From: Brevibacterium aurantiacum
Lineage (GTDB): Bacteria; Actinomycetota; Actinomycetes; Actinomycetales; Brevibacteriaceae
Assembly: GCF_900169065.1 (NCBI RefSeq)
Contig: NZ_FXZB01000012.1
Location: 62,001 to 126,000 of the forward strand
Direction: 5' to 3'
Length of the DNA: 64,000 bases
The notes under the pieces: generated by a model
Seen by the model: only the letters and a program-made list of their open reading frames with translations
What the model was told of the DNA's origin: nothing
The model's database searches: none
Program-made: the position numbers and the translations under genes
In this document: positions 28,137 to 37,098 of the stretch, in pieces
How the letters are laid out: the number at the start of each line of letters is the position of its first letter
Numbering within the stretch: position 1 is the first letter of the stretch

Positions 28137-29240
28137 TTATTTGCCGGATTCCTGATTTCTTGTGGTGCTGATCGTCGGCTGCGCGGCCTGGTCGCCGCAG
28201 AGGACGATCATCAGGTTCGATACGAGATCGCTGCGTTCGAGGTGACCGAGCGTGACGATGCCGCGTCCTTCGATCTGCTCGATGGCGGTCTCGACCATGC
28301 CGACAGCACCTTCGACGATGAGCTGGCGGGCTGCCACGACGGCTGTCGCCTGTTGGCGTTGGAGCATGGCGCGGGCGATCTCGGCCGCGTAGGCCAGCTG
28401 GGTGATGCGCGATTCGATGATGGTCACACCGGCGGCGGCGACTCGCGCTGCGACCTCGCTGGAGAGTTTCGACGTGATCTCATCAGCATTGTCGCGCAGG
28501 GACATACGGTTCGGGTCCGAGGAGTCATACGCATAGGAGTTCGCGATGTGACGTACAGCGGTCTCAGCCTGGATGGCGACGAACTCCTCGAAATCATCGA
28601 CTTCGAACAGTGCCTGAGCCGTGTCTTGGACCTGCCAGACGACCACTGCGCCGATTTCGATCGGATTGCCATCGAGGTCATTGACTTTGAGCGTCGACGT
28701 CTCGTGGTTGCGGATGCGCGTGGAGACCTGGATCTTCGAATAGAAGGGGTTGACGAAGCGCAGTCCCGATTGGCGCACTGTGCCGACGTACTTGCCGTAG
28801 AGCTGCAGGACGACAGCATTGCCAGGAGCCACGGACGTGCATCCCTTGAACAGGAACATCGCGGCAATGAACATGACGGCACCGAGCACGATGAGGATGA
28901 CCCCGAGCGCCGCCTGTGCCACTGTCATGATGAGTCCGAACACCGCGAGCAGGAGTGCCAGAATCAGCAGGATGACGCCGCCTACGATGGCGAAGTAGCC
29001 CGACACGCCTCCGGCCGAGCTTTCCCTGACACGTTCACCCTCCGCTGACGCAATTCGTGCAGGACGTCCTCGGCCCCGGCCTGGAGGTCCTCCCGGGGGC
29101 GCCTGCGGGCCGCCCGGAGGGGATTGATGGGGCCCATTGCCGGGATGCTGTCGAGATCCGCGGTCAGGACGCTGCTGGTTCTGCTGCGGTCCTGGTGGCT
29201 GGGCCGGGGGATATCTGTGCTGATTGGGGTTCTGAGTCAT
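28137..29240 (-). CDS. SPFH/band 7 domain membrane protein
   Basis: A 367-residue protein. The first 80 residues are Pro/Gly/Gln-rich and disordered. Two adjacent transmembrane helices (about 82-105 and 108-131) follow. The SPFH/band 7 domain (about 135-300) contains GLRFVNPFYSKIQVSTRI and a coiled-coil-forming Ala/Glu/Arg-rich part. The family forms oligomeric membrane scaffolds linked to stress and protein quality control, but the role here is unknown. ATG 29240 gives the natural start. It converges on rne. Confidence 0.85.
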   Translation of the reverse strand: MTQNPNQHRYPPAQPPGPQQNQQRPDRGSRQHPGNGPHQSPPGGPQAPPGGPPGRGRGRPARIASAEGERVRESSAGGVSGYFAIVGGVILLILALLLAVFGLIMTVAQAALGVILIVLGAVMFIAAMFLFKGCTSVAPGNAVVLQLYGKYVGTVRQSGLRFVNPFYSKIQVSTRIRNHETSTLKVNDLDGNPIEIGAVVVWQVQDTAQALFEVDDFEEFVAIQAETAVRHIANSYAYDSSDPNRMSLRDNADEITSKLSSEVAARVAAAGVTIIESRITQLAYAAEIARAMLQRQQATAVVAARQLIVEGAVGMVETAIEQIEGRGIVTLGHLERSDLVSNLMIVLCGDQAAQPTISTTRNQESGK

Positions 29241-29302
29241 GATTTCAGTCTAGGACACAGAATGAGACGTGCATCTCAGAACAGCCCATCAGGTGTGATG
29301 TA

Positions 29303-29325
29303 GATAACAGTTGGATAACTGTATC
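29303..29325 (+). promoter_or_regulatory. Possible operator before the AGCS symporter
   Basis: GATAAC occurs at 29303-29308 and again at 29314-29319, 11 bases apart, and the whole region is an imperfect palindrome (GATAACAGTT versus AACTGTATC). A one-turn spacing suits a dimeric regulator. No regulator is known. Confidence 0.3.
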
Positions 29326-29382
29326 CGCGGCACGTGGAATAGTGCTTGCTACCTTCCTCGGGGTACGGCAGGTTATTGCACC

Positions 29383-30915
29383 ATGAACACTTTGTTATTG
29401 GCAGCAGATGCCCCCAAATCTCCAGTTGATGATGCAATCAACTCCTGGTTCGATCCCATCGCCACCTTCTTCGGTGGCATCATCTTCTTTCCCATTACGC
29501 TCGGACCGATTTCCTTCCCCTTCGTCGTCCTCTGGCTCATCGCCGCGGCGCTGATCTTCACCATCTACTTCGGCTTCATCCAAGCACGAGGATTCAAGGT
29601 TTCACTCGAAGTGATCCGCGGCAAACATTCGTCCAAGAACGACCCGGGCGAGATCACCCACTTCCAGGCACTGGCCTCGGCGCTCTCCGGCACCGTCGGC
29701 CTCGGCAATATCGCCGGTGTCGGTGTGGCTATCGCCCTCGGCGGTCCCGGCGCTACCTTCTGGATGATCATCGCCGGCCTTCTCGGTATGTGCACGAAAT
29801 TCGTCGAGTGCACCCTCGGTGTCAAATACCGAGAGATCGACGAGAACGGCGTCGTCTACGGCGGTCCCTTCAAATACCTGCCCATCGCGTTCCGTAAGTT
29901 CTCCAAGCCCATCGCCGGTCTGCTGACCGGAATCTTCGCAGTCTCCATACTCATCTTCGGCGTCGTGGGCGGCGGAATGTTCCAGGCCAACCAGACCTTC
30001 GTTCAGGTTCGCACCGCTACCGGCGGCGCAGACGGCTTCCTCGCTGGCCCTGCGGCGTCATTGATCTTCGGCATCATCTTCGCTGGCCTCGTTGGTCTCG
30101 TGATCCTCGGTGGAATCCGGTCGATCGCCCACGTGACTGACAAGCTTGTCCCCGCCATGGGCATCTTCTACGTTCTTTCCTGCCTCTTGGTCCTGGCTAT
30201 CAACTTCGGCCAGATCCCAACGGCCATCGGCCAGATCTTCGACGGAGCGTTCGCACCGCAGGGAGTTGCCGGCGGCATCGTCGGCGTCATGATCATCGGT
30301 TTCCAGCGTTCAGCCTTCTCCAACGAAGCAGGCATCGGTTCGGCCGCGATCGCACACTCGGCAGTCAAGACTCGTCGGCCCATTTCGGAAGGTTTCGTAG
30401 CACTTCTCGAACCCTTCGTGGACACCGTGATCGTCTGTACCATGACCGCACTGACCATCATCGTTGCCAACCAGCCCTCGTACACCAACGACCTTGGACA
30501 GGGTGAGATCGGCGGCGTGGCCCTGGCCTCGGACGCCTTCTCCACAGTGGCTGGCTGGTATCCGGTGCTGCTGGCGATCGCTGTCGCGCTCTTTGCCTTC
30601 TCCACGCTAATCACCTGGGCCTACTATGGTGAGCGTGCTTGGGCTTACCTCTTCGGCAAGTCGAAGGGGGCAGTCACAGTTTTCCGTGTCCTCGTCTGCG
30701 TGTTCGTGGTCATCGGCTGCATCGCCAGCTTCAGCAAGATTGTGGAGTTCGCGGATGCCGCACTGTTCCTCTGTGCCTTCATCAACATCCTTGGCCTCTA
30801 CATGCTGATGCCGGTGGTGAAGAAGGAAATGAAGAAGTACCTGGCCGACCGCAAGGCCGGTACGCTCATGGACCCCGACACCAAGGACGCTGTTCCTGTG
30901 GAGGAGATGGTCTGA
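29383..30915 (+). CDS. Sodium:alanine/glycine symporter (AGCS family)
   Basis: A 510-residue membrane protein with about 11 helices that imports alanine or glycine with sodium. The AGCS signature SGTVGLGNIAGV lies near residue 107, followed by GGPGATFWM. The helical region FSNEAGIGSAAIAHSA is also typical. The C-terminus is a short charged tail. The ATG at 29383 (MNTLLLAADAPKS) is preferred over the upstream TTG because it precedes the first helix suitably and has GGCAGG about 10 bases upstream. Confidence 0.92.
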   Translation: MNTLLLAADAPKSPVDDAINSWFDPIATFFGGIIFFPITLGPISFPFVVLWLIAAALIFTIYFGFIQARGFKVSLEVIRGKHSSKNDPGEITHFQALASALSGTVGLGNIAGVGVAIALGGPGATFWMIIAGLLGMCTKFVECTLGVKYREIDENGVVYGGPFKYLPIAFRKFSKPIAGLLTGIFAVSILIFGVVGGGMFQANQTFVQVRTATGGADGFLAGPAASLIFGIIFAGLVGLVILGGIRSIAHVTDKLVPAMGIFYVLSCLLVLAINFGQIPTAIGQIFDGAFAPQGVAGGIVGVMIIGFQRSAFSNEAGIGSAAIAHSAVKTRRPISEGFVALLEPFVDTVIVCTMTALTIIVANQPSYTNDLGQGEIGGVALASDAFSTVAGWYPVLLAIAVALFAFSTLITWAYYGERAWAYLFGKSKGAVTVFRVLVCVFVVIGCIASFSKIVEFADAALFLCAFINILGLYMLMPVVKKEMKKYLADRKAGTLMDPDTKDAVPVEEMV

Positions 30916-30928
30916 GTTCAGTTCTCCC

Positions 30929-30966
30929 CTGAGGCCGATCCCGCGAAGGCGCGAGATCGGCCTCAG
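30929..30966 (+). terminator. Hairpin after the AGCS gene
   Basis: Outer arms CTGAGGCCGATC (30929-30940) and GATCGGCCTCAG (30955-30966) with an inner CGCG/CGCG stem and AAGG loop. It is nearly fully paired and has no T-run. Confidence 0.65.
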
Positions 30967-30997
30967 TGCGTCGTCGGCGGATTGCTTCGAGTCTCGT

Positions 30998-31003
30998 TAG
31001 ACT
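30998..31003 (+). promoter_or_regulatory. -10 box before chorismate mutase
   Basis: TAGACT ends 7 bases before the GTG at 31011, so transcription could begin at or next to the start codon and give a leaderless mRNA, as is common in actinobacteria. A GGAG also lies between them, so a short leader is an alternative. Confidence 0.4.
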
Positions 31004-31010
31004 GGAGCAC

Positions 31011-31325
31011 GTGGATCAGATCAACGACAAGACACATGCCCAGGAGCGACTGTTGGAACTGCGCGGAAGCATTGACAACATCGACGCAGCGCTCATCCAT
31101 CTGCTCGCTGAGAGGTTCAAGCTCACAGAGAGAGTCGGCGAGCTGAAGGCCGACCACGGTCTGCCTCCCGCAGATCCCGAGAGGGAGCGCAGGCAGGTTG
31201 CCCACCTCCGCAGGCTGGCCGAAGATGCGCACCTGGACCCGGAGTTCGCAGAGAAGTTCCTGACCTTCATCGTCGCCGAGGTGATCCGTCATCACGAACG
31301 GATCGCTGAGACCCGTGAGGCTTGA
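31011..31325 (+). CDS. Chorismate mutase, AroQ class
   Basis: A 104-residue all-helical protein that converts chorismate to prephenate for phenylalanine and tyrosine synthesis. R18 (LLELR), the arginine in LLAERFKL and the lysine in GELKADHG match AroQ active-site positions, and PERERRQVAHLRRLA matches helix 2. The GTG at 31011 gives the normal length; the earlier frame start at 30966 overlaps the preceding hairpin. It could also be a monofunctional subunit that needs DAHP synthase for full activity, as in mycobacteria. Confidence 0.88.
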   Translation: MDQINDKTHAQERLLELRGSIDNIDAALIHLLAERFKLTERVGELKADHGLPPADPERERRQVAHLRRLAEDAHLDPEFAEKFLTFIVAEVIRHHERIAETREA

Positions 31326-31344
31326 GTTCGGCACGACGTACGGT

Positions 31345-31374
31345 TTGCCCAACGATGGTCGAATCCATTAGACT
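31345..31374 (+). promoter_or_regulatory. Promoter of rplU-rpmA
   Basis: TTGCCC at 31345-31350, an 18-base spacer and TAGACT at 31369-31374. The start would be near 31381. The resulting leader of about 120 bases opens with a tight hairpin, GGTGCG/CGCACC (31383-31399). Such a leader could carry ribosomal-protein feedback, but no known L21 leader is recognised. Confidence 0.6.
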
Positions 31375-31500
31375 TGATCGTCGGTGCGTGCTGCGCACCA
31401 CGGCTGGTGATTCCTCTCAATGGGACACCCGGGGAAATCCTTCTTCGGGAGCCAAGGGATCAACCGCCGTTCGTTTGTGTATGAACAGAAAGGGTTCGAC

Positions 31501-31809
31501 ATGGTCTATGCCATTGTCCGTGCCGGTGGCCATCAGGAAAAGGTCAGCGTCGGCGACATCATCACAGTTAACCGAATGAAGGCGAAGGCCGGAGAGAGCG
31601 TCGAGCTCGACGCCGTCCTCCTCGTCGACGGTGAGACTGTCACGACCGACGTCGATGCCTTGTCGAAGGTCGCTGTCAGCGCTGAGGTCGTCAACGAGCT
31701 TCGCGGTCCCAAGATCATCATTCAGAAGTACAAGAACAAGACCGGTTACAAGAAGCGTCAGGGCCACCGCCAGGACCTCACCCGTCTGAAGATCACGAAC
31801 ATCAAGTAA
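31501..31809 (+). CDS. rplU: 50S ribosomal protein L21
   Basis: A 102-residue large-subunit protein bL21. [19 protein letters not shown] starts the conserved fold, and the C-terminal [16 protein letters not shown] is the basic rRNA-binding signature. The ATG at 31501 has GAAAGG about 7 bases upstream. rpmA follows after 13 bases, forming the standard operon. Confidence 0.97.
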   Translation: MVYAIVRAGGHQEKVSVGDIITVNRMKAKAGESVELDAVLLVDGETVTTDVDALSKVAVSAEVVNELRGPKIIIQKYKNKTGYKKRQGHRQDLTRLKITNIK

Positions 31810-31822
31810 GAGGAGACTTCAC

Positions 31823-32074
31823 ATGTCAAGCAAAAAGGGAGTCAGCTCGTCCCGTAACGGTCGCGACTCGAACCCGCAGTACCTCGGTGTGAAGCGCTTC
31901 GGTGGACAGGTTGTCAAGGCCGGAGAGATCATCGTTCGCCAGCGCGGAACCAAGTTCCACCCAGGCGCCAACGTCGGACGCGGCGGAGACGACACGCTCT
32001 TCGCGCTGTCCGCAGGAGCCGTGGAATTCGGCAAACGCAACGGTCGTAAGATCGTCAACATCGTCGGCGCTTGA
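31823..32074 (+). CDS. rpmA: 50S ribosomal protein L27
   Basis: An 83-residue bL27 protein. The N-terminal [21 protein letters not shown] reaches toward the peptidyl-transferase centre in other ribosomes, and [18 protein letters not shown] is the family signature. There is no Firmicutes-type N-terminal extension to be cleaved. GAGGAG precedes the ATG. Confidence 0.97.
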   Translation: MSSKKGVSSSRNGRDSNPQYLGVKRFGGQVVKAGEIIVRQRGTKFHPGANVGRGGDDTLFALSAGAVEFGKRNGRKIVNIVGA

Positions 32075-32108
32075 TCGACTAGTTCTGTTTTTCCCCTGTT
32101 AGGGGTCC

Positions 32109-32140
32109 ATGAAGGGTGAGTCTCGAGACTCACCCTTCAT
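32109..32140 (+). repeat. Perfect 32-base palindrome between rpmA and obgE
   Basis: Two 16-base arms (ATGAAGGGTGAGTCTC and its complement) meet without a spacer. It may act as the rpmA terminator, though no T-run follows. It ends 16 bases before the obgE start, close to its ribosome site, so it could also limit translation or bind a protein. Confidence 0.7.
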
Positions 32141-32156
32141 CTGATATAAGGACATT

Positions 32157-33719
32157 ATGGCCACCGAGTTCATAGACCGTGTCACAGTCCATCTCTCCGC
32201 CGGTGACGGCGGCAACGGCTGCGCCTCGATCAGGCGCGAGAAGTTCAAACCTCTTGGCGGACCTGACGGCGCCAACGGAGGTCAGGGCGGTGACGTCAAA
32301 TTCGTCGTCGACACCCAGACCACCACGCTGCTGCCATTGCACCACCGTCCGCACCTGACCGCAGACGACGGCGGAATCGGGAAGGGCGATCTGCGTCATG
32401 GCGCTGACGGGGGAGATCTCGTCATCGCTGTCCCAGAGGGCACGGTTGTGAAGAGCAAGGACGGCGAGATCATCGCTGACCTCGTCGAACCCGGAACCGA
32501 ATACGTTGCTGCCGCAGGTGGCCGCGGCGGACTCGGCAACGCGGCTCTGGCATCGTCGAAGCGCAAGGCTCCGGGCTTCGCCCTGCTGGGCGAACCTGGC
32601 GAAGCACTGAGCTTGGTGCTGGAACTGAAGACGATTGCGGACATCGCGCTCGTCGGATACCCCTCAGCCGGCAAATCCAGCCTCATCGCCGCTATGTCTG
32701 AGGCCAAGCCGAAGATCGCGGACTACCCGTTCACGACACTCGTGCCCAACCTCGGCGTGGTCCAGGCCGGGGATGTGCGCTACACGATCGCCGATGTCCC
32801 GGGACTCATCCCGGGTGCGTCGGAGGGCAAGGGGCTGGGCCTGGAGTTCCTGCGCCACGTCGAACGCTGTGCCGCTTTGGTCCACGTCGTTGACATGGCG
32901 ACGTGGGAGCCGGGCCGTGATCCAGTCTCGGACCTGACGATCATCGAATCCGAACTCGCCGCCTACGCGGTCGACCTCGACGACGGAAGCGGGCTGCTGC
33001 CTCTGTCCGAACGTCCGAAGCTGGTGGCGCTCAACAAGGTCGACATTCCCGATGGCCATGACCTAGCCGATATCGTCCGCCCGGACCTCGAAGCCGCTGG
33101 CTATCGGGTGTTCGAGATCTCCGCCGTCAGCCACACCGGTCTGCGGGAACTCTCATTCGCCATGGCAGAACTCGTCACCGCTGAACGTGAGCGTCGGGCA
33201 GAGTTCGAAGCCACGCCGCAGCGCGTCGTCATTCGTCCTCGGGCAGTCGACGACCGCGGATTCCAGGTGCAGGCCGAAAGCGATGACGACGGTCCTGTCT
33301 TCCGGATCCGCGGAGTCAAGCCCGAACGCTGGGTGCGCCAGACAGACTTCGCCAATGATGAGGCTGTCGGTTATCTCGCCGACCGGCTCGATCGTCTCGG
33401 CGTCGAAGAATCCCTGTTCAAGGCCGGTGCCAAGCCCGGCGACACGATCGTGATCGGCGGAGATGACGGTGTCGTCTTCGACTGGGATCCGACAAGTGTG
33501 GGCGGTGCCGAGCTGTTGGGCAGCCGCGGTACAGACCTGCGTTTGGAAGACGACACACGGTCGACACGCAAGGAGCGCAAGGCGGCATTCCACGACCGCA
33601 TGGATGCCAAGGCCGCAGTCCGGGCCGAGCAGGAACAGGAGCGTCTTGCTGAGCGCGCTGTCCGCAGCCGGGAAAGCTCGGGCGCGTCCGTCTCCGATGC
33701 GGAGTCCGGTCAGGAATGA
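32157..33719 (+). CDS. obgE: GTPase ObgE/CgtA
   Basis: A 520-residue essential GTPase that helps assemble the 50S subunit and links growth to stress. The glycine-rich Obg fold occupies about 1-158 ([17 protein letters not shown]). The G domain has P-loop GYPSAGKSS near 167 and DVPGLIPGA as G3. An OCT domain sits in the C-terminal part (about 345-430), followed by a charged disordered tail. The ATG has AAGGA upstream. Its stop overlaps proB by four bases, an order common in actinobacteria. Confidence 0.96.
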   Translation: MATEFIDRVTVHLSAGDGGNGCASIRREKFKPLGGPDGANGGQGGDVKFVVDTQTTTLLPLHHRPHLTADDGGIGKGDLRHGADGGDLVIAVPEGTVVKSKDGEIIADLVEPGTEYVAAAGGRGGLGNAALASSKRKAPGFALLGEPGEALSLVLELKTIADIALVGYPSAGKSSLIAAMSEAKPKIADYPFTTLVPNLGVVQAGDVRYTIADVPGLIPGASEGKGLGLEFLRHVERCAALVHVVDMATWEPGRDPVSDLTIIESELAAYAVDLDDGSGLLPLSERPKLVALNKVDIPDGHDLADIVRPDLEAAGYRVFEISAVSHTGLRELSFAMAELVTAERERRAEFEATPQRVVIRPRAVDDRGFQVQAESDDDGPVFRIRGVKPERWVRQTDFANDEAVGYLADRLDRLGVEESLFKAGAKPGDTIVIGGDDGVVFDWDPTSVGGAELLGSRGTDLRLEDDTRSTRKERKAAFHDRMDAKAAVRAEQEQERLAERAVRSRESSGASVSDAESGQE

Positions 33720-34882
33720 TCGAGAGTTCGTCCTCCGTAACTGAGAACCACCCGGTGCGCACGGATATCGCCACGGCCCGGCGCATCGTGATCAAGGTCG
33801 GCTCCTCGTCGCTGACGACCCTCGACGGAGGTTTGGACGAGGCGAAGCTGATTGCGCTGACCGATGTCATCGGTGCCCATCGTGCCGCAGGTCATGAGGT
33901 CATCCTCGTGTCCTCCGGTGCGATCGCCGCCGGACTCGAACCCATGGGGCTGTACAAACGGCCACGTGACCTGGCCACACAGCAGGCTGCGGCCGGAGTC
34001 GGCCAAGGTCTGCTGATGGCCGCCTACACTCGGGCTCTTGGTCGCTACGATCTGGTCCCAGGACAGGTCCTGCTCTCCGCCGATGATCTGATCCGTCGCA
34101 CCAGATACAAGAACGCCCAACGCGCCATCGACAAGCTGCTTGCGCTCGGGACCTTGCCGATCGTCAATGAGAACGACGCTGTGGCGACCGAAGAGATCCG
34201 TTTCGGCGACAATGATCGCCTTGCCGCTCTCGTCGCACATCTCTCACACGCCGATGCTCTCGTGCTCCTGTCCGACGTCGACGCCCTGTACTCCGGGCCG
34301 CCGAATCTGCCTGAATCGGTGCGCATCGAACACGTCTCCAGCATCGCCGACCTCGGGGACATCGCCATCGGCGGAACCGGATCGGCCGGCACGGGAACCG
34401 GGGGCATGGCGACGAAGGTCGAAGCCGCGCTGATGGTGGCCGACTCAGGGATCCCAGCAGTACTGACCTCCGCGGAGAAGGTCTCTGGAGTGCTCGGCGG
34501 TGAACATGTGGGCACCTGGTTCGCCGTGACGCACAAACGGCGCGGGACCCGGCTCCTGTGGCTGCGGCATCTGGCTCGCACCTTCGGCTCGGTGACGATC
34601 GACAAGGGCGCCGAATCGGCAGTGCTCTCCAGAGGAACCTCCCTGCTGGCTGCCGGAGTCACAGGTGTCACCGGTGACTTCGAGGCGGGTGACCCCATCG
34701 AGATCAGAAGCCTCGACGGCACGGTCATCGCCCGTGGAATGACCAACTTCTCAGCCCATGAGCTGCCCGCGATGTTCGGCTTCTCCACGGACGAACTTGG
34801 CACCCGACTGGGAAATGATTACCGTAAAGAGGTCATCCATCGCAATGATCTCGTACTCACTCACGTGAGCGGGGGGAGATAG
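33716..34882 (+). CDS. proB: Glutamate 5-kinase
   Basis: A 388-residue enzyme for the first step of proline synthesis, phosphorylating glutamate. The amino-acid kinase domain starts at [12 protein letters not shown], with VSSGAIAAG and [17 protein letters not shown] as substrate and nucleotide motifs. [14 protein letters not shown] precedes the C-terminal PUA domain (about 290-370). ATG 33716 overlaps the obgE stop. proA follows after three bases, so GK and its partner enzyme are co-translated. Confidence 0.95.
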   Translation: MIESSSSVTENHPVRTDIATARRIVIKVGSSSLTTLDGGLDEAKLIALTDVIGAHRAAGHEVILVSSGAIAAGLEPMGLYKRPRDLATQQAAAGVGQGLLMAAYTRALGRYDLVPGQVLLSADDLIRRTRYKNAQRAIDKLLALGTLPIVNENDAVATEEIRFGDNDRLAALVAHLSHADALVLLSDVDALYSGPPNLPESVRIEHVSSIADLGDIAIGGTGSAGTGTGGMATKVEAALMVADSGIPAVLTSAEKVSGVLGGEHVGTWFAVTHKRRGTRLLWLRHLARTFGSVTIDKGAESAVLSRGTSLLAAGVTGVTGDFEAGDPIEIRSLDGTVIARGMTNFSAHELPAMFGFSTDELGTRLGNDYRKEVIHRNDLVLTHVSGGR

Positions 34883-34885
34883 TCC

Positions 34886-36175
34886 ATGACCGCTGTATCC
34901 GAGATACACCCGAAGACCGTCCGGGGTGTGACGAGAGTCGTCCGCAACGCCAAGAGCGCCGCAGCTCACTTGGCCACCTCGTCGACGGCAGAGAAAGACG
35001 CCGGTCTGCGCGCGATCGCAGATGCTCTGCGTGAGAATTCAGACCGAATCGTCAAAGCCAATGAAGTCGACATCGCCGCCGGTATCGACAACGGGATGAA
35101 CGCCGGTCTCCTCGACCGACTTCGACTCGATCATGATCGCATCGAAGCCATCGCCACATCGGTCGGAACGATCATCGATCTTGACGACCCCGTGGGCAAC
35201 GTCGTGGTCGGAAGGGTCCTGCCCAACGGCATCCGTCTGACCCAGAACCGTGTGCCGATGGGCGTGATCGGCGCGATCTACGAAGCTCGCCCCAACGTCA
35301 CCGTCGACATCGCGATCCTGGCACTCAAGGCCGGCAACGCCACTGTGCTGCGCGGAGGCTCCGCCGCACAGAACACCAACACTGAGATCGTCTCTGTGCT
35401 GCGCAAAGCCGTGGAGTCGGCAGGTCTTCCCGCAGATTCGATCAACGGAATCGACCAATACGGACGCGACGGCGCCACAGTGCTCATGAACGCGCGTGAC
35501 TACGTCGACCTCCTCATTCCACGAGGCGGTGCCGAGCTCATCAACACTGTGGTGCAGGAATCGCTGGTTCCGGTCATCGAAACCGGAATCGGGAACGTCC
35601 ATATGTTCATCGATTCATCCGCTACGGTGAAGAACTCGGTCGACCTCGTCGTCAACTCGAAGACGCATCGACCCAGTGTCTGCAACTCGTTGGAAACTCT
35701 GCTGGTTCATGAGAAGGCAGCCAAGCGCGTCCTTCCCAAGATCCTCGACCGACTCGACAAGGCCGGGGTCGTTCTGCACGCCGACACCACCGTCGCGGCA
35801 CTGGCACCAGAGACGATGAAGGTCAAGCGCGTGTCTCGACGCGACTGGGCGAAGGAATATCTGGACCTCGAACTCGCGGTGAAGGTCGTGTCGGGAATCG
35901 ACGAAGCCATCGAGCATATCCGCGCCTATTCCTCCGGCCATACCGAGGTGATCGTGACCAAGGACCTCGACAACGCCGAGACATTCGTCACAGCCATCGA
36001 TGCCGCAGCGGTCGGAGTCAACGTCTCCACACGATTCACCGATGGGGGAGAGCTCGGCTTCGGCGCCGAGGTCGGTATCTCAACCCAGAAGCTCCATGCC
36101 CGTGGACCCATGGGCGTCGAACAGCTGACGACCACGAAATGGGTCATGATAGGCAATGGACAGATCCGGAACTGA
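34886..36175 (+). CDS. proA: Gamma-glutamyl phosphate reductase
   Basis: A 429-residue NADPH-dependent reductase of the aldehyde dehydrogenase superfamily, the second step of proline synthesis. GVIGAIYEARPNVTVDIA binds cofactor. The catalytic cysteine lies in HRPSVCNSLETLLVH near residue 265. TRFTDGGELGFGAEVGIST closes the active site. A GGGGGAGA ribosome site precedes the ATG. Proline also serves as an osmolyte in this group. Confidence 0.96.
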   Translation: MTAVSEIHPKTVRGVTRVVRNAKSAAAHLATSSTAEKDAGLRAIADALRENSDRIVKANEVDIAAGIDNGMNAGLLDRLRLDHDRIEAIATSVGTIIDLDDPVGNVVVGRVLPNGIRLTQNRVPMGVIGAIYEARPNVTVDIAILALKAGNATVLRGGSAAQNTNTEIVSVLRKAVESAGLPADSINGIDQYGRDGATVLMNARDYVDLLIPRGGAELINTVVQESLVPVIETGIGNVHMFIDSSATVKNSVDLVVNSKTHRPSVCNSLETLLVHEKAAKRVLPKILDRLDKAGVVLHADTTVAALAPETMKVKRVSRRDWAKEYLDLELAVKVVSGIDEAIEHIRAYSSGHTEVIVTKDLDNAETFVTAIDAAAVGVNVSTRFTDGGELGFGAEVGISTQKLHARGPMGVEQLTTTKWVMIGNGQIRN

Positions 36176-36326
36176 CACGGCCCAGGTCAGAGAGCGCCGA
36201 CGGCGAACTCCGATCACGCTCAACCTCATGTCGATGTCCACTTGTCTCACAGTTCATGAGAAACTGAAGCCATAAGCACTGTGACGCAGACACACCGCGT
36301 CAGCATCACTGATAAGGAGAGAACAC

Positions 36327-36491
36327 GTGAATGCAGCACTGTTGACCACCGTCGCCGAAGGCGCGGAGAAGGCAGCCCACCACACCGAATTGCCGATGGA
36401 CCCGATCTTCTTCGGACTCATCACCCTCGCGATCTTCCTCTCGATGGCAGCAGTGACGCGGTCGTGGAAGGGCATCTCCAACCGCCACTGA
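36327..36491 (+). CDS. Small single-pass membrane protein upstream of nadD
   Basis: A 54-residue protein, [19 protein letters not shown] and onward. A hydrophobic helix (about 27-44) is followed by a basic end, [11 protein letters not shown]. The GTG has AAGGAG 8 bases upstream, a very good ribosome site, and the stop lies one base before the nadD ATG. Similar short proteins ending in a basic motif occur before nadD in other actinobacteria (from memory, not searched). Function is unknown. Confidence 0.75.
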   Translation: MNAALLTTVAEGAEKAAHHTELPMDPIFFGLITLAIFLSMAAVTRSWKGISNRH

Positions 36492-36492
36492 T

Positions 36493-37098
36493 ATGGCAAA
36501 GCAAACACGCAGGGTCGGTGTCATGGGCGGCACCTTCGACCCCATTCACCACGGTCACCTGGTCGCCGCCAGCGAGGTGCAGTCGACCTTCGATCTCGAC
36601 GAGGTGGTCTTCGTGCCCACCGGCCGTCCGTATCAGAAGGACGTCGAAGAGGTCACCAGCGCCGAACATCGGTATCTGATGACAGTCATCGCAACCGCGT
36701 CCAACCCGCGCTTCACCGTCTCCCGGGCCGACGTCGATCGCCCGGGGCCGACCTACACGATCGATACGCTTCGTGACCTGGCCAGAAGCTACGGAACCGG
36801 CACAGAGATGTTCTTCATCACCGGCGCGGACGCTTTGGCTCAGATTCTGACGTGGAAGAATGTAGATGAGCTGTTTTCCTTGGCTCACTTCGTCGGAGTG
36901 AGCCGACCGGGACACGAACTTCGCAGTGAAGGTCTTCCGGTGGATCGATTGAGCTTGGTGCAGATTCCTGCACTGTCGATCTCTTCCACGGATTGCAGAC
37001 TACGGGTGATGGATGGGGCGCCTGTCTGGTATCTCGTACCGGATGGGGTCGTTCAGTACATCGCGAAATACGAGTTGTACAGGAGTGAAAATGGCTGA
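36493..37098 (+). CDS. nadD: Nicotinate-nucleotide adenylyltransferase
   Basis: A 201-residue enzyme that makes deamido-NAD from nicotinate mononucleotide and [15 protein letters not shown] at 12-23 is the nucleotidyltransferase signature, and [10 protein letters not shown] near the C-terminus corresponds to the ISSTxxR motif. The first codon follows the small membrane gene by one base. The last 8 bases overlap the next gene. Confidence 0.95.
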   Translation: MAKQTRRVGVMGGTFDPIHHGHLVAASEVQSTFDLDEVVFVPTGRPYQKDVEEVTSAEHRYLMTVIATASNPRFTVSRADVDRPGPTYTIDTLRDLARSYGTGTEMFFITGADALAQILTWKNVDELFSLAHFVGVSRPGHELRSEGLPVDRLSLVQIPALSISSTDCRLRVMDGAPVWYLVPDGVVQYIAKYELYRSENG

